Shown here: positions 35,167 to 45,767 of the stretch, piece after piece
Position numbering within the stretch: position 1 is the stretch's first letter
Layout: every line of letters starts with the position of its first letter
Assembly (NCBI GenBank): GCA_030601755.1
Contig: JAUWBF010000005.1
Span: 1 to 64,000, forward strand
Source: Verrucomicrobiota bacterium
GTDB lineage: Bacteria > Verrucomicrobiota > Verrucomicrobiia > Opitutales > Opitutaceae
Direction of reading: 5' to 3'
DNA length: 64,000 nt
The notes under the pieces: model-generated
What the model saw: the letters and a program-made list of their open reading frames with translations, nothing else
Told to the model about the DNA's origin: nothing
Databases searched by the model: none
Program-made: the position numbers and the translations under genes

Positions 35167-36090
35167 ATGGAGCTGCGTCACGTCGAAGCATTGGTGGAGG
35201 TTGCCCGCTGCGGCGGGTTCATGGCGGCGGCGAAGGCGTTGGCGACCACGCAGCCGACGATCAGCAAGGCGGTGCGGCAACTGGAGCACGATTGCGGCGC
35301 GGTGTTGTTGACGCGACTGGGGCGCGGCGTGCGGTTGACCGAGGCCGGCGAAGCCGTCGCGCGACGCGGGGCCGCGATGCTGGCTGAGCGCGAGCACCTG
35401 CGCGCGGAGTTGTCGGGGCTCAAGGGACTGGCGACGGGCCGGTTGCGGCTCGGCATACCGGCGTTGGGCGGCGGGGTGTTGTTCGCGCCGCTGGTCGCGA
35501 AGTTTCGCCGTCTGTATCCGCACATCGAGATCGAGCTGCGGCAGCACGGCAGCGTGCGCCTGCAGGAGGCGGTGCGTGCGGGCGAGATCGAGCTCGGCGC
35601 CACGCTTGCGCCCGCGCCCGATGAGTTCGGCTGGCAGCAAGTGTGCGACGAGTCGCTGGTGGCGCTCATGCCGGCGGGGCACGCGCTGGATGGACGCAAG
35701 ACCGTCAAACTGAAGGATGTCGCCGCCAGTCCCTTCGTTTATTTCGAGCACGAGTTTGTCTTGAACGGCCTGATTGAGTCGGCGTGCCGGCGGCGGGGGC
35801 TGGTGTTGACCGAGGCCGCGCGCAGCGGCAGCGCCGACTTCATTGTGGCGCTGGTGGCGGCCGGACTGGGACTGGCGCTCTTGCCGCGACTTGAGATGAC
35901 CACGCGCTCAGGCCTGCCGGTGCGGGCGGTGGAGCTGGCCGAGTCCGATCTGCGCTGGACGCTTGGCCTGATCTGGCGTCGCGACGCCGTGCTGTCGCCG
36001 CCCGCGGAGCGCTGGCTGGCGCTGGTGCGCGAACAGTTCAAACCGGCCGCGACCGGCAAGCCGTCCGCCGCGCCGGTCAGACGAGGTTGA
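35167..36090 (+). CDS. LysR-family transcriptional regulator (CidR-like position)
   Basis: 307 aa. Winged HTH at residues 1-60 (MELRHVEALVEVARCGGFMA, then AATTQPTISKAV region and LLTRLGRGVRLTEAG), followed by a two-lobed effector domain from about 90. Divergent from lrgAB, so most likely their activator, as CidR is for cidAB. Effector unknown. The stop is 9 bp into no overlap with, and convergent to, the ogt gene (36077), with 14 bp shared. Confidence 0.92.
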   Translation: MELRHVEALVEVARCGGFMAAAKALATTQPTISKAVRQLEHDCGAVLLTRLGRGVRLTEAGEAVARRGAAMLAEREHLRAELSGLKGLATGRLRLGIPALGGGVLFAPLVAKFRRLYPHIEIELRQHGSVRLQEAVRAGEIELGATLAPAPDEFGWQQVCDESLVALMPAGHALDGRKTVKLKDVAASPFVYFEHEFVLNGLIESACRRRGLVLTEAARSGSADFIVALVAAGLGLALLPRLEMTTRSGLPVRAVELAESDLRWTLGLIWRRDAVLSPPAERWLALVREQFKPAATGKPSAAPVRRG

Positions 36091-36610
36091 GATCGGCGGA
36101 CAACGCGCCTTCGTGGACAAGCAGGCGACGCTTGATGTCTTCGCCGAACGCGAAGCCGGTGAGCGAACCATCGGCACCGATCACGCGATGACAGGGCACG
36201 ATCAGACAGATCGGATTGGTGGCGTTGGCGCGCCCGATCGCGCGCGAGGCGCCGGGGTTGCCCAGCTCGGCCGCGAGTTGCCCGTAGCTGCGTGTCTCGC
36301 CGTAGGGAATGGCGCGCAGCGCGTCCCACACCCGGCGTTGAAACACCGTGCCCCTCGGAGCCAGCGCCACCGTGAATCGCCGCAATTTACCCGCGAAAAA
36401 ACCCTCCACTTCCCGTTGAATACCAATGCTCCCCGATCCATTGTCACTTATTAAGTGACAAACTGCCGGGAGGCGTTGGGCGAGGCGGGGGAGGTCGCCG
36501 AAGGCGGTGGCGACGACGGCGCCGGTGGCGTTGAGGGCCACGGAGAACGGGCCGCAGGGGGTGTCGAAGGTGGCGGCGCGGAGGGGAGCGGTGGCGGCGG
36601 GAGCGGTCAT
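36077..36610 (-). CDS. ogt: Methylated-DNA-protein cysteine methyltransferase
   Basis: 177 aa. The suicide cysteine is C140 in IVPCHRVIGADGSLTGFAFG; upstream RGTVFQRRVWDALRAIPYGETRSYGQLA is the helix-turn-helix that binds DNA. It removes methyl from O6-methylguanine. Overlaps the upstream Ada-AlkA fusion gene by ATGA, so the two repair activities are made together. It shares 14 bp with the convergent LysR gene. Confidence 0.94.
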   Translation of the reverse strand: MTAPAATAPLRAATFDTPCGPFSVALNATGAVVATAFGDLPRLAQRLPAVCHLISDNGSGSIGIQREVEGFFAGKLRRFTVALAPRGTVFQRRVWDALRAIPYGETRSYGQLAAELGNPGASRAIGRANATNPICLIVPCHRVIGADGSLTGFAFGEDIKRRLLVHEGALSADLNLV

Positions 36611-38124
36611 GGCGCGGCGGAAGGCGTTTGGGGAGGTTTGGTGGAGGCGTGGACTTCGAACGCGGACTCAACTGACGGCGGTGCGGGTTGATTGAGTTGC
36701 CAGAGGTGGGCGGTGGCGAGGCTGCGGTGCGGCGAGAAGACTTCCATGAGCCGGCGAACGGCGTCGCGGTCGGGCTTGGTTTCGAGGTCGAGGAGCGTGC
36801 GCAGGCCGGAGATCACACCGGTGTCGCCGAGCGGCAGGCAGTCGGCGAAGCCGAGCGAACGCATCATGACGTAGTTGACCGACCAGGGGCCGAGTCCGCG
36901 GAGCGCCAGCAGGGTGCGTTCGGCGCGGGTGGCGCTCTTCGCGCGGAGGGCGTCGAGGTCGAGTTGCCCGGAGGCGACGAGGCGGGCGGTCTCGATGAGC
37001 GTCACGGCCTTGGCGCGGGAAAATTGCAACGGGCGCAGGTCGTCGGGCGAGAGCGCGGCGACGGCGGCGGGGGAGGGCGGGGCGTGCAGGCCGTCGGCCA
37101 GCGGCGGCGACACGAGTTCGGTCAGGCGTCGGCGCAGGCGGAAGGCGAAGGGCAGGTTGATTTGTTGCCCGATGATCGCCCAGAGCAGTCCGTCGAAGAC
37201 CGAGGGCGTTTGCACGATGCGGAGCTGTTCGCGTCCGGCGACGAGCCGGGCGAAGCCGAGCTTGCGGGCGAGGCGCGCGAAGCCGGCGGCGTCTTGATCG
37301 AGGCCGAGGAGTCCGACGACGACGGCGTGGGCCACTGGGGCGGGCGAAGGCGAATTGGCGACGGCGGCGGTGGTGATGGAAACGTGGATACGTTCGGGCG
37401 CGAGGTGCAGCCGGAGGACGGCGGGAGTTTGCCGCGGGCCCAGGCGGACGGCGGTCGAATACACGTCGCCGTCGAGGCGCTCGGTAAGGCTGAGCGGGTC
37501 GCGTCCGAGGGCGCGCTTGAGGTGGGCGAGCGGGTAGCCGGCGGGCAGGGCGACCTCGAAGGTGTCGGCGGCGCGCAGCTCGCGGCAGGCGAGGGGCGTG
37601 AGGCCGTGGGTGACGCGAAAGTGTTCGTGGAAGACGGAGAGCGAGCGAAAGCCGGCGTCGTGCGCGAGGTCGGCGAGCGGCACGTCGGTGGTGAGGAGTT
37701 GCTCGCGGGCGCGGGCAAGTCGGGCGCGCAGGAGCAGGTCGGCGGGCGTGGAGTGGAAGTGCTGGCGCAGCAGTTCGAAGAGGCGGGTGGGGCCGAAGCC
37801 GGAGCGGCGCACGACGGCGCGGGCGTCGGGAAAGTTCGCGGGGGCGGCGCGGATTTCGGCGACGAGTTGCTCGATGGATTCCAGGACCGGATCGGCGCCG
37901 CGGGCGAAGTCGTCGGGGTGGCATTTTTTACAGGGGCGCAGTCCGGAGGCGCGGGCGGCCTCGGCGGTGGGGAAGAAGCGGGTGTTTTCGGGGCGGGGCT
38001 TGCGGGCCTTGCACGAGGGCAGGCAATAGATGCCGGTCGTGGTGACTCCGAAAAAGAACCGGCCGTTGTCGTCGGGGTCGCCGGCGAGCACGCGGGCGTA
38101 GAGACGGGCCGGGTTCATTTGCAT
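36607..38124 (-). CDS. Ada-AlkA fusion: methylphosphotriester sensor, AraC-type HTH and 3-methyladenine glycosylase
   Basis: 505 aa (ATG 38124; a second ATG at 38118). Domain 1 (about 5-80) is the Ada zinc domain with C34-x3-C38-x26-C65-x2-C68, the same spacing as E. coli Ada, where one cysteine takes methyl from DNA phosphotriesters. Domain 2 (about 85-185) is an AraC-type HTH. Domain 3 (about 187-495) is an AlkA glycosylase with the HhH motif LRGLGPWSVNYVMMR and catalytic D434 in PLGDTGV. So a methyl-switched activator is fused to the repair enzyme that excises alkylated bases. Leads the ogt operon. Confidence 0.94.
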   Translation of the reverse strand: MQMNPARLYARVLAGDPDDNGRFFFGVTTTGIYCLPSCKARKPRPENTRFFPTAEAARASGLRPCKKCHPDDFARGADPVLESIEQLVAEIRAAPANFPDARAVVRRSGFGPTRLFELLRQHFHSTPADLLLRARLARAREQLLTTDVPLADLAHDAGFRSLSVFHEHFRVTHGLTPLACRELRAADTFEVALPAGYPLAHLKRALGRDPLSLTERLDGDVYSTAVRLGPRQTPAVLRLHLAPERIHVSITTAAVANSPSPAPVAHAVVVGLLGLDQDAAGFARLARKLGFARLVAGREQLRIVQTPSVFDGLLWAIIGQQINLPFAFRLRRRLTELVSPPLADGLHAPPSPAAVAALSPDDLRPLQFSRAKAVTLIETARLVASGQLDLDALRAKSATRAERTLLALRGLGPWSVNYVMMRSLGFADCLPLGDTGVISGLRTLLDLETKPDRDAVRRLMEVFSPHRSLATAHLWQLNQPAPPSVESAFEVHASTKPPQTPSAAP

Positions 38125-38221
38125 GCCGGCACGTTAGCACGCGTGGCGTCGGGTGTCGTCCGGATTATTCCGGAGCAATTTTTTCGGTGGGTCGTGGCGA
38201 GGTCACGCAGCCTCGTGGCCC

Positions 38222-38333
38222 GTAGCCCCGGACGTGAGTCCGGGGATTTCGGGGGGGGGAGAAAGCGTGAAGCCGGCGGGCGGAGGCCGAGACCTTGTTC
38301 GGCGGCTTGGTCCCCGAGCTCACGCGGGGCTAC
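38222..38333. repeat. Two-armed palindromic repeat (GTAGCCCCG type)
   Basis: Arms 38222-38246 and 38311-38333 are imperfect inverted copies (GTAGCCCCG...CGGGGA), and the left arm is itself a hairpin (CCCCGGAC with GTCCGGGG). It fills the 219-bp gap between the Ada-AlkA gene and the end of ffh; no gene is seen there. Confidence 0.7.
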
Positions 38334-38343
38334 GTGGAGGTGC

Positions 38344-39717
<1,374 letters not shown>

Positions 39718-39803
39718 CGTTGGGCGCTTGGTGGCGCAAGGCAACGCTTGAGCCGCGGTCTTTGGCGGGGCGGGCGACGAAGGCGGGGGCCGAGAACGGG
39801 CGG

Positions 39804-40214
39804 TCAGTCCGGCGACGCCCAATTGGACGAAAGCGCGGGGCGCACCGAGAGGATGTCGCGCACGCGTTGTTGCAGGGCACCGATCTGGAAGGGCTTGGCG
39901 ATGTAGCCGTTGACCTGGAGGTGGGCGGCGCTCTCGACGTGGTGGCGGTCGGCGAGGGCGGTGCACATGATGACGGGCGTGGTCTTGAGCAGGGGGTGTT
40001 CGCGCATGCGTTGCACGAGTTCAAGGCCGCCGATGATCGGCATGTTGATGTCGGTGACCAGCAGGTCGAAGCGGGCGAGGGGCGCGGTCAATTCCCACCA
40101 TGCGTGGGTGCCGTCCTCGGCGTGGGCGACGTGGCAATCCGGCAGCAGATCGAGGAGGGCCTTGTGCATCATGCGGCGGCATTCCAGGTGATCGTCGGCT
40201 ATCAGGATTTGCAT
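39804..40214 (-). CDS. Single-domain response regulator (CheY-like)
   Basis: 136 aa, one receiver domain only. Acidic pocket D7-D8, phospho-acceptor D55 in VTDINMP, Thr in MCTALAD and Lys K107 in IAKPF are all present, so it should be phosphorylated. There is no output domain, so it acts by protein contact, as a phosphorelay step or a motility/adaptor protein. No sensor kinase is adjacent. Divergent from the Lrp-type gene across 180 bp. Confidence 0.9.
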   Translation of the reverse strand: MQILIADDHLECRRMMHKALLDLLPDCHVAHAEDGTHAWWELTAPLARFDLLVTDINMPIIGGLELVQRMREHPLLKTTPVIMCTALADRHHVESAAHLQVNGYIAKPFQIGALQQRVRDILSVRPALSSNWASPD

Positions 40215-40394
40215 GGCTGTAGCGATTTGGCGGGGAGTGGGAATAGGTATGATCGGACGGGGTGGTGGCGACTTGAGGGGGATTTTTTTGCGAAAAAACG
40301 GGCATCAGGGACGGGCGCTCCGGTCGCGCGCCGCAGGGGGGGCAAAGTTTAGGATGGATATATGCGGCCGGCTTCTGCGAGTGTGCCCGTCCCT

Positions 40395-40883
40395 ATGAAT
40401 CCTGTTCTGAAGCTGTTACTCGAAGGCGGCAGTCTCTCCACCGCGCAGATGGCGCAAGTGGCCGGCCTGTCCGTGGCCGAAGTTGAACAGCACCTGGAGC
40501 AGCTGAAAAAAGATAAAATCTTCCTCGGCTGGCGTCCGGTGCTCGATCTCTCGCGCGAGGCCGCAGCCGCCGCCGCCGTGCGCGCGGTCATCGAGGTTCG
40601 CGTCACCCCCGAGCGCGGGGGCGGCTTCAGCCGTCTGGCCGAGCGCCTGGCGAAGTTTGACGAGGTCGAGTCCTGCTACCTCATGTCCGGCGCGTATGAC
40701 CTGCTGGTCTTCGTGAACGGCTCCAGCCTGCAGAAGGTCGCCGGCTTCGTATCCGAAAAACTCTCCACGCTCGACGGCGTTCTCTCCACCAGCACGCACT
40801 TCATGCTGCGCGCCTACAAGGAGGGCGGCTTCCTCATCGAGCAAAACGAGGTCGAGGGCCAGCGCCTCACCGTCGCTCCCTGA
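40395..40883 (+). CDS. Lrp/AsnC-family transcriptional regulator
   Basis: 162 aa from ATG 40395 (MNPVLKLLLEGGSLSTAQMAQ); an ATG at 40362 is a weaker choice. N-terminal winged HTH (AQMAQVAGLSVAEVEQHLEQLKKDKIF-type region), then a RAM domain (VRAVIEVRVTPERGGGF, CYLMSGAYDLLVFVNG). Such proteins sense amino acids. It is 21 bp upstream of an aminotransferase in the same direction, so it may control it or share its ligand. Confidence 0.9.
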   Translation: MNPVLKLLLEGGSLSTAQMAQVAGLSVAEVEQHLEQLKKDKIFLGWRPVLDLSREAAAAAAVRAVIEVRVTPERGGGFSRLAERLAKFDEVESCYLMSGAYDLLVFVNGSSLQKVAGFVSEKLSTLDGVLSTSTHFMLRAYKEGGFLIEQNEVEGQRLTVAP

Positions 40884-40904
40884 TCGCGGACACCGCCTAC
40901 CGTC

Positions 40905-42089
40905 ATGAACGTTGACCCAAAGCAATGGGTGGCGCGCCACGTCGCGGCGCTGCCCAAGAGCGGCATTCGCGACTTCTTCGAACTCGTGGCCAAGATGAAG
41001 GGCCAGGACGTCATCTCTCTCGGCGTCGGCGAGCCCGACTTCGTCACGCCCTGGCACGTCCGCGAGGCCGCCATCTACGCGCTCGAGCGCGGCAAGACCT
41101 ACTACACGTCCAACCTCGGCATGATCGAGCTGCGCCGCGCCATCGCCGACTACGTGGGCGAGCACTTCAAGGTCGGCTACCGTCCCGAGGACCAGATCAT
41201 CGTCACCGTCGGCGTCTCCGAGGCCATCGACCTCGCGCTGCGCGCCTTCTGCAATCCCGGCGACAAGGTCATGTATCACCAGCCGTGCTACGTGTCCTAC
41301 CACCCGAGCATCGCGCTGACCCACGCGGTCGGCGTCGAGGTGCCCACCTACGCCAAGGACAACTTCGCGCTCACCGCCGAGTCCCTGCGCGCCGCCTGGC
41401 AGCCCGGTTGCAAGGTTCTCATGCTCAACCTCCCGTGCAACCCCACGGGCGGAACCTGCTCGCTCGAGCAATTGGAGAAGATCGCCGAGTTCTGCCGCGA
41501 GAAGGACCTGCTCGTGCTCAGCGACGAGATCTACTCCGAGCTCACCTTCGACGGCGTGCACACCAGCATCGCCACCTTCCCCGGCATGGCCGAGCGCACG
41601 ATCTTCCTGCACGGCTTCTCCAAGGCCTTCGCGATGACCGGCTGGCGCATCGGCTACGCCTGCGGCCCGGCCGTCCTCATCGACGCCATGATGAAGGTCC
41701 ACCAATACACCATGCTGTGCGCGTCCATCGTCGCCCAGGAGGCCGCCCTCGAGGCGCTCCTCCGCGGCTGGGACAGCGTCTGCAAGATGCGCGAGCAATA
41801 CCACCGCCGCCGCGACCTCGTTGTCCGCCGCTTCAACGAGATCGGCCTCGAGTGCCACTCGCCGCGCGGCTCGTTCTACGCGTTCCCGAGCGTCAAGCCC
41901 ATCGGCGTCACCGAAAAGGAATTCGCCGTGGGCCTGCTCGAAAAGGAGAAGGTCGCCGTCGTCCCCGGCACCGCCTTCGGCGTCAACGGCACCGGCCACG
42001 TGCGCGCCTGCTTCGCCACCGGCTACGACCAGCTCATCACCGCCTGCGACCGCATGGAGCGTTTCGTCGCCGGCGTCAGGAAACCTTAG
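40905..42089 (+). CDS. PLP-dependent class I/II aminotransferase
   Basis: 394 aa. Fold type I; PLP lysine K240 in LHGFSKAFAMTGWRIGY, substrate-phosphate region NLPCNPTGGTCS and SDEIYSELTFDG. Belongs to the aspartate/aromatic aminotransferase group (PatA/AspB-like). The exact amino acid pair is unknown. Paired with an Lrp regulator at 40395. A 10-bp inverted repeat follows the stop. Confidence 0.92.
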   Translation: MNVDPKQWVARHVAALPKSGIRDFFELVAKMKGQDVISLGVGEPDFVTPWHVREAAIYALERGKTYYTSNLGMIELRRAIADYVGEHFKVGYRPEDQIIVTVGVSEAIDLALRAFCNPGDKVMYHQPCYVSYHPSIALTHAVGVEVPTYAKDNFALTAESLRAAWQPGCKVLMLNLPCNPTGGTCSLEQLEKIAEFCREKDLLVLSDEIYSELTFDGVHTSIATFPGMAERTIFLHGFSKAFAMTGWRIGYACGPAVLIDAMMKVHQYTMLCASIVAQEAALEALLRGWDSVCKMREQYHRRRDLVVRRFNEIGLECHSPRGSFYAFPSVKPIGVTEKEFAVGLLEKEKVAVVPGTAFGVNGTGHVRACFATGYDQLITACDRMERFVAGVRKP

Positions 42090-42106
42090 TCGAAGCTCCG
42101 AGTTTG

Positions 42107-42150
42107 AAGTCCGGGCCCGCGGCCTGCTCTCCGGTCCGGAGCCCGGACTT
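42107..42150 (+). terminator. Probable terminator hairpin between the aminotransferase and der
   Basis: AAGTCCGGGC and GCCCGGACTT are perfect 10-bp arms with a GC-rich loop, followed by an A+T-rich stretch but only a weak T-run. Confidence 0.55.
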
Positions 42151-42182
42151 TAACTTAAAACTTCTTTCTTAAACTTACATTT

Positions 42183-43718
42183 ATGTCCCGTTCCGTCGCC
42201 ATCGTCGGCCGACCCAATGTCGGCAAGAGCCGCCTCTTCAACCGCCTGGCGCGGAAACGCATCTCCATCGTGCACGACCAGCCGGGCATCACCCGTGACG
42301 TCGTGTCCGCCGAGATCGACGAGGGCCAATACACCCTGCTCGACACCGGCGGTCTCGGCCTCGTCGGCGGCGAGTCCACCGCCGAGCTGACCGCCGCCTC
42401 AGAGAAGCAGGTCGATTTCGCCATCGGCGCCGCCACCCTCATCCTCTTCGTGATCGACGGCCTCGAGGGCATCACCGGCCTCGACGCCCGCATCGGCTCC
42501 ATGCTGCGCCGCTCCAAGAAGGACGTGCTCCTCGTGGTCAACAAGGCCGACTTCGACGAGTCCAAGGTCGACCTCGCCGAAGCCTACCGCCTCGGCCTCG
42601 GCGAACCCCTCTGCGTATCCGCCGAGCACGGCAACGGTGAAAAAACCCTGCGCGCCGCCATCGTCGAGCGCCTCGGTCCGCCGCCCTCCGTCACCGACGA
42701 GACCACGACCAAGACCGCCGACGACCCGCTCTGTGTCTGCTTCATCGGCCGCCCCAACGTCGGCAAGTCCTCCCTCAGCAACCGCCTGCTCAAGAGCGAC
42801 CGCCTCATCGTCAGCGACGTGCCCGGCACCACCCGCGACGCCGTGTCGCTGCCGTTCCAGTTCCGCGCGCGCAACGACAAGCTCATCGATTTCCGCCTCA
42901 TCGACACCGCCGGTATCAAGGCGCAGACCAAGCTCGCCTCGCCCGTCGAGTATTTCTCCCGCCTCCGCTCGCTCGACGCCATCAAGGAGACCGACGTCGT
43001 GTTCCTCGTGCTCGACGCCGTCGATGGCGTCACCGCGCAGGACAAGGCCATCGCCGGCGAGGCCGTCAAGGAGCGCAAGCCCATCATCGTCGTCATCAAC
43101 AAGTGGGACGTCGTGCTCAAGGCCTTCAAGGCCGGCCTCGACCCCGACTGCGCGCCCGAGTCCGGCCTGCACGGCTACAAGAGCGAGCGCGAATACCGCG
43201 ACAAATACGAGAAGTCCCTGCTCGACCGCCTGTTCTTCACCCCCGGTTCGCCGATCATCTTTGTGTCCGCGAAAAGTGGATACGAGATCAGCCGCATGCT
43301 CAACTCGGCGGTGAAGCTCAACCGCCTGCTCGACTCCAAGATCCCCACAGGCCGCCTCAACGCCCGCCTGGCCTACCTCACCGAGCGCACCCCGCCGCCC
43401 TCCGTCGGCGGCAAGCGCTTCAAGGTCTACTACGCCACCCAGACCGGCAACCGCCCCTTTCGCATCCGCATGTTCTGCAACCGCGAGGAGAAACTCACCG
43501 AACAATACCGCCGCTACCTCGAGGCCGGCATCGTCGAGGAGTTCGAGCTCTACGGTTGCCCGATCCACTTCGACCTCGTGGGCAAGGAAAAGCATGAGAG
43601 CGCCGCCTCCTTCTCCGCGCGCAAGGAACGCGACTCCAAGGAACGCCACACGCCCAAGTGGAAGCAGCAGGAGGACTCCGGGGACGACTTTGATGCCCAT
43701 GAAACACTCGAAGACTGA
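42183..43718 (+). CDS. der: Ribosome biogenesis GTPase Der (EngA)
   Basis: 511 aa with two GTPase domains in tandem: GRPNVGKS at about 9-16 and again at about 187-194, with DTGG and DTAG G3 motifs, NKAD and NKWD G4 motifs. The C-terminal KH-like domain (FKVYYATQTGNRPFRIRMFCN) binds rRNA. Double-GTPase layout is unique to Der, needed for 50S subunit assembly. The linker and C-terminal tail are longer than in E. coli Der (490 aa). The following DUF4380-like gene starts inside its last codons. Confidence 0.95.
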   Translation: MSRSVAIVGRPNVGKSRLFNRLARKRISIVHDQPGITRDVVSAEIDEGQYTLLDTGGLGLVGGESTAELTAASEKQVDFAIGAATLILFVIDGLEGITGLDARIGSMLRRSKKDVLLVVNKADFDESKVDLAEAYRLGLGEPLCVSAEHGNGEKTLRAAIVERLGPPPSVTDETTTKTADDPLCVCFIGRPNVGKSSLSNRLLKSDRLIVSDVPGTTRDAVSLPFQFRARNDKLIDFRLIDTAGIKAQTKLASPVEYFSRLRSLDAIKETDVVFLVLDAVDGVTAQDKAIAGEAVKERKPIIVVINKWDVVLKAFKAGLDPDCAPESGLHGYKSEREYRDKYEKSLLDRLFFTPGSPIIFVSAKSGYEISRMLNSAVKLNRLLDSKIPTGRLNARLAYLTERTPPPSVGGKRFKVYYATQTGNRPFRIRMFCNREEKLTEQYRRYLEAGIVEEFELYGCPIHFDLVGKEKHESAASFSARKERDSKERHTPKWKQQEDSGDDFDAHETLED

Positions 43719-44613
43719 TTACCGTGGCGGCGAGGCCGTCACCCTCACCACCAAGGCGCTCGAGCTCACCGTCACCACCTCGGTCGGTCCCCGCGTCGTT
43801 TCGCTGCGCTCGCTCAAGGGCGAGGCCGGCAATCTCTTCCTCAAGTTCCCCGACACCGAGGAGCGCTACCACGGCTACTACCTGCGCGGCGGCCACCGCC
43901 TCTGGCACTCGCCCGAGCACATCGTGCGCACCTACCAGCCCGACGACCAGCCCCTCGCCGTCAAGCCCCTCGCCAAGGGCGTGGCCCTCGTGCAACCGAC
44001 CGAGGAAAAGACCGGCCTGCAGAAGGGCATGAAGATCGAGCTGCTCGGCGAGCGCACCGTGAAGGTCACCCACGCCCTCACCAACGAAGGCCTCTGGACC
44101 GTCGAGACCGCCGCCTGGGCGCTCACCATGCTGCGCGGCGGCGGCTACGGCGTGCTCCCGCTCCTGCCCAAGGGCAACCACGCCGACGGCGATCTGCTGC
44201 CGTCCTACGCGATCGTGCCCTGGACCTATACCGATCTCGCCGCGCCCGTCTGGCAGCTCCACCGCGACTACTACGGCATCGACGTCGCCAAGGCCACCGC
44301 CGCCCACAAGCTCGGCATCACCAACTACCCCGGCTGGTCCGCTTACTGGGTGGATGGCACCACCTTCGTGAAATACGTCCCCGTCGAAGCCGGCGCCACC
44401 TACCCCGACATGGGCTGCGCCTTCGAGACCTTCACCAACGGCGAGATGATCGAGTTCGAGACCCTCGGCCCGCTCACCAAGCTCGCCCCCGGCGAGAGCC
44501 TCTTCCACACCGAGCACTGGACCATCCTCGACGGTATGGAGAAACCGGATACTGACGAAAACTTCGCCGCCCTGTCCAAGGCCGTCGCCCGCTGGATCAA
44601 GACGCTCAAGTGA
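43699..44613 (+). CDS. DUF4380-like galactose-mutarotase-fold protein
   Basis: 304 aa from ATG 43699 (ATG 43693 is also possible), overlapping the end of der by about 20 bp. Features: LELTVTTSVGPRVVSLRSLKG at the start, YYLRGGHRLWHSPE, WTVETAAWALTMLRGGG and HTEHWTILDGM, which fit the DUF4380/aldose-epimerase-like beta-sandwich. The family may bind carbohydrates; no enzyme activity is shown. Translational coupling with der is suggested by the overlap, although no functional link is obvious. Confidence 0.78.
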   Translation: MKHSKTDYRGGEAVTLTTKALELTVTTSVGPRVVSLRSLKGEAGNLFLKFPDTEERYHGYYLRGGHRLWHSPEHIVRTYQPDDQPLAVKPLAKGVALVQPTEEKTGLQKGMKIELLGERTVKVTHALTNEGLWTVETAAWALTMLRGGGYGVLPLLPKGNHADGDLLPSYAIVPWTYTDLAAPVWQLHRDYYGIDVAKATAAHKLGITNYPGWSAYWVDGTTFVKYVPVEAGATYPDMGCAFETFTNGEMIEFETLGPLTKLAPGESLFHTEHWTILDGMEKPDTDENFAALSKAVARWIKTLK

Positions 44614-44632
44614 GCGCGGGCTGATTTTTCGG

Positions 44633-44727
44633 CCCACGAAACACACGAAAAGACACGAAAGTCCGAGAGAACCGTTCAACGGGATCATCCGGCTAAATTT
44701 TTCGTGTCCTTTCGTGTGATTCGTGGG
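44633..44727. repeat. Two-armed palindromic repeat (CACGAAA type)
   Basis: Arms 44633-44660 and 44700-44727 are inverted 28-bp copies with few mismatches, made of CCCACGAAACACACGAAA and its complement. It lies between the DUF4380-like gene and fmt. A single arm recurs at about 55349-55375 in the prophage. Confidence 0.8.
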
Positions 44728-44741
44728 CAACCCTGTCCCTG

Positions 44742-45725
44742 ATGCCTCCCCTGCGTCTCATCTTCCTCGGCTCCGACCCGATCACCCTGCCGCTGCTTGA
44801 CCGGTTGGTCGACCATGAGCGCGGGCGCGTCGAGCTGATCGCCGTTTACACCCAGCCCGACAAACCCGTCGGACGCGGCCAGAAGGTCACGGCCAACGCC
44901 ATAAAAACCTGGGCGCTGGCCCGCGGCCTTCCCGTTCACCAACCGGAAAAGATCACCCGCGAGGTGCGCGAGGCCTACGCCGCGCTCCGGCCCGACGTCG
45001 CGCTGGTCATGGCCTACGGCAAGATCCTGCGCCCCGCCTTCATCGACGCCGCGCGGCTCGGCACGCTCAACCTGCACGCCTCGCTGCTGCCCGACTTTCG
45101 CGGCGCCTCGCCCATCCAAACCGCCGTCGCCTCCGGCGCGACCCGCACCGGCGTGTCGCTCATGCGCATCGTGCCCGAGCTCGACGCGGGCCCCGTCGCC
45201 GATGTCGAGGCCGTTAACATCGCGCCGCTCGACACCGCTCTCGAGGTCGAGGCCAAGCTCGCCGCCGCCTGCGTGCCGCTCGTTGTGCGCAACCTCGACG
45301 CGCTCGCCGCCGGCACGCTGCGCTTCGTCGAGCAGGACCATGCCCGCGCCACCTTTTGCCGCCGCCTCGTGAAGGCCGACGGAGCGCTCGATTTCCGCGC
45401 GGCCGCCGCCGCGCTGGCCGCGCGCATCAACGGCCTCTTCCCCTGGCCCGCGACCACGTTCGAACTCGACGGCCAGCCCATCAAGGCCGGCCTTGCCGAC
45501 GTCGCGCCGGGGCAGGGCGGGGGAGCCCCTGCGCAACCCGGTCAGGTTCTCGGTGCCGACGCCGACGGCCTGCTTGTGGCCACCGGCGACGGAGTGCTCC
45601 GGCTGCGCCGGTTGCAACGCCCCGGCGGCAAGCTCCTGCCGGCCGCCGAGTTCCTGCGCGGCTTGCCCGTCGCTCCCGGCACGTTGTTGCCCTCGGCGGA
45701 GATGTCGTCGCTGTTCGCGCATTGA
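44742..45725 (+). CDS. fmt: Methionyl-tRNA formyltransferase
   Basis: 327 aa. Formyltransferase core with VYTQPDKPVGRGQ, VMAYGKILRPAFID, the catalytic block LNLHASLLPDFRGASPIQTAV (Asn, His) and ELDAGPVADVE, then the C-terminal tRNA-binding domain (GLFPWPATTFELDGQPIKAG). It formylates the initiator Met-tRNA. It starts 14 bp after the repeat's right arm. The partner def gene is not in this window. Confidence 0.95.
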   Translation: MPPLRLIFLGSDPITLPLLDRLVDHERGRVELIAVYTQPDKPVGRGQKVTANAIKTWALARGLPVHQPEKITREVREAYAALRPDVALVMAYGKILRPAFIDAARLGTLNLHASLLPDFRGASPIQTAVASGATRTGVSLMRIVPELDAGPVADVEAVNIAPLDTALEVEAKLAAACVPLVVRNLDALAAGTLRFVEQDHARATFCRRLVKADGALDFRAAAAALAARINGLFPWPATTFELDGQPIKAGLADVAPGQGGGAPAQPGQVLGADADGLLVATGDGVLRLRRLQRPGGKLLPAAEFLRGLPVAPGTLLPSAEMSSLFAH

Positions 45726-45767
45726 CGGCGTTTTACGGCGCACCGCGCGCTTGTTTTCGCGGCGCGG

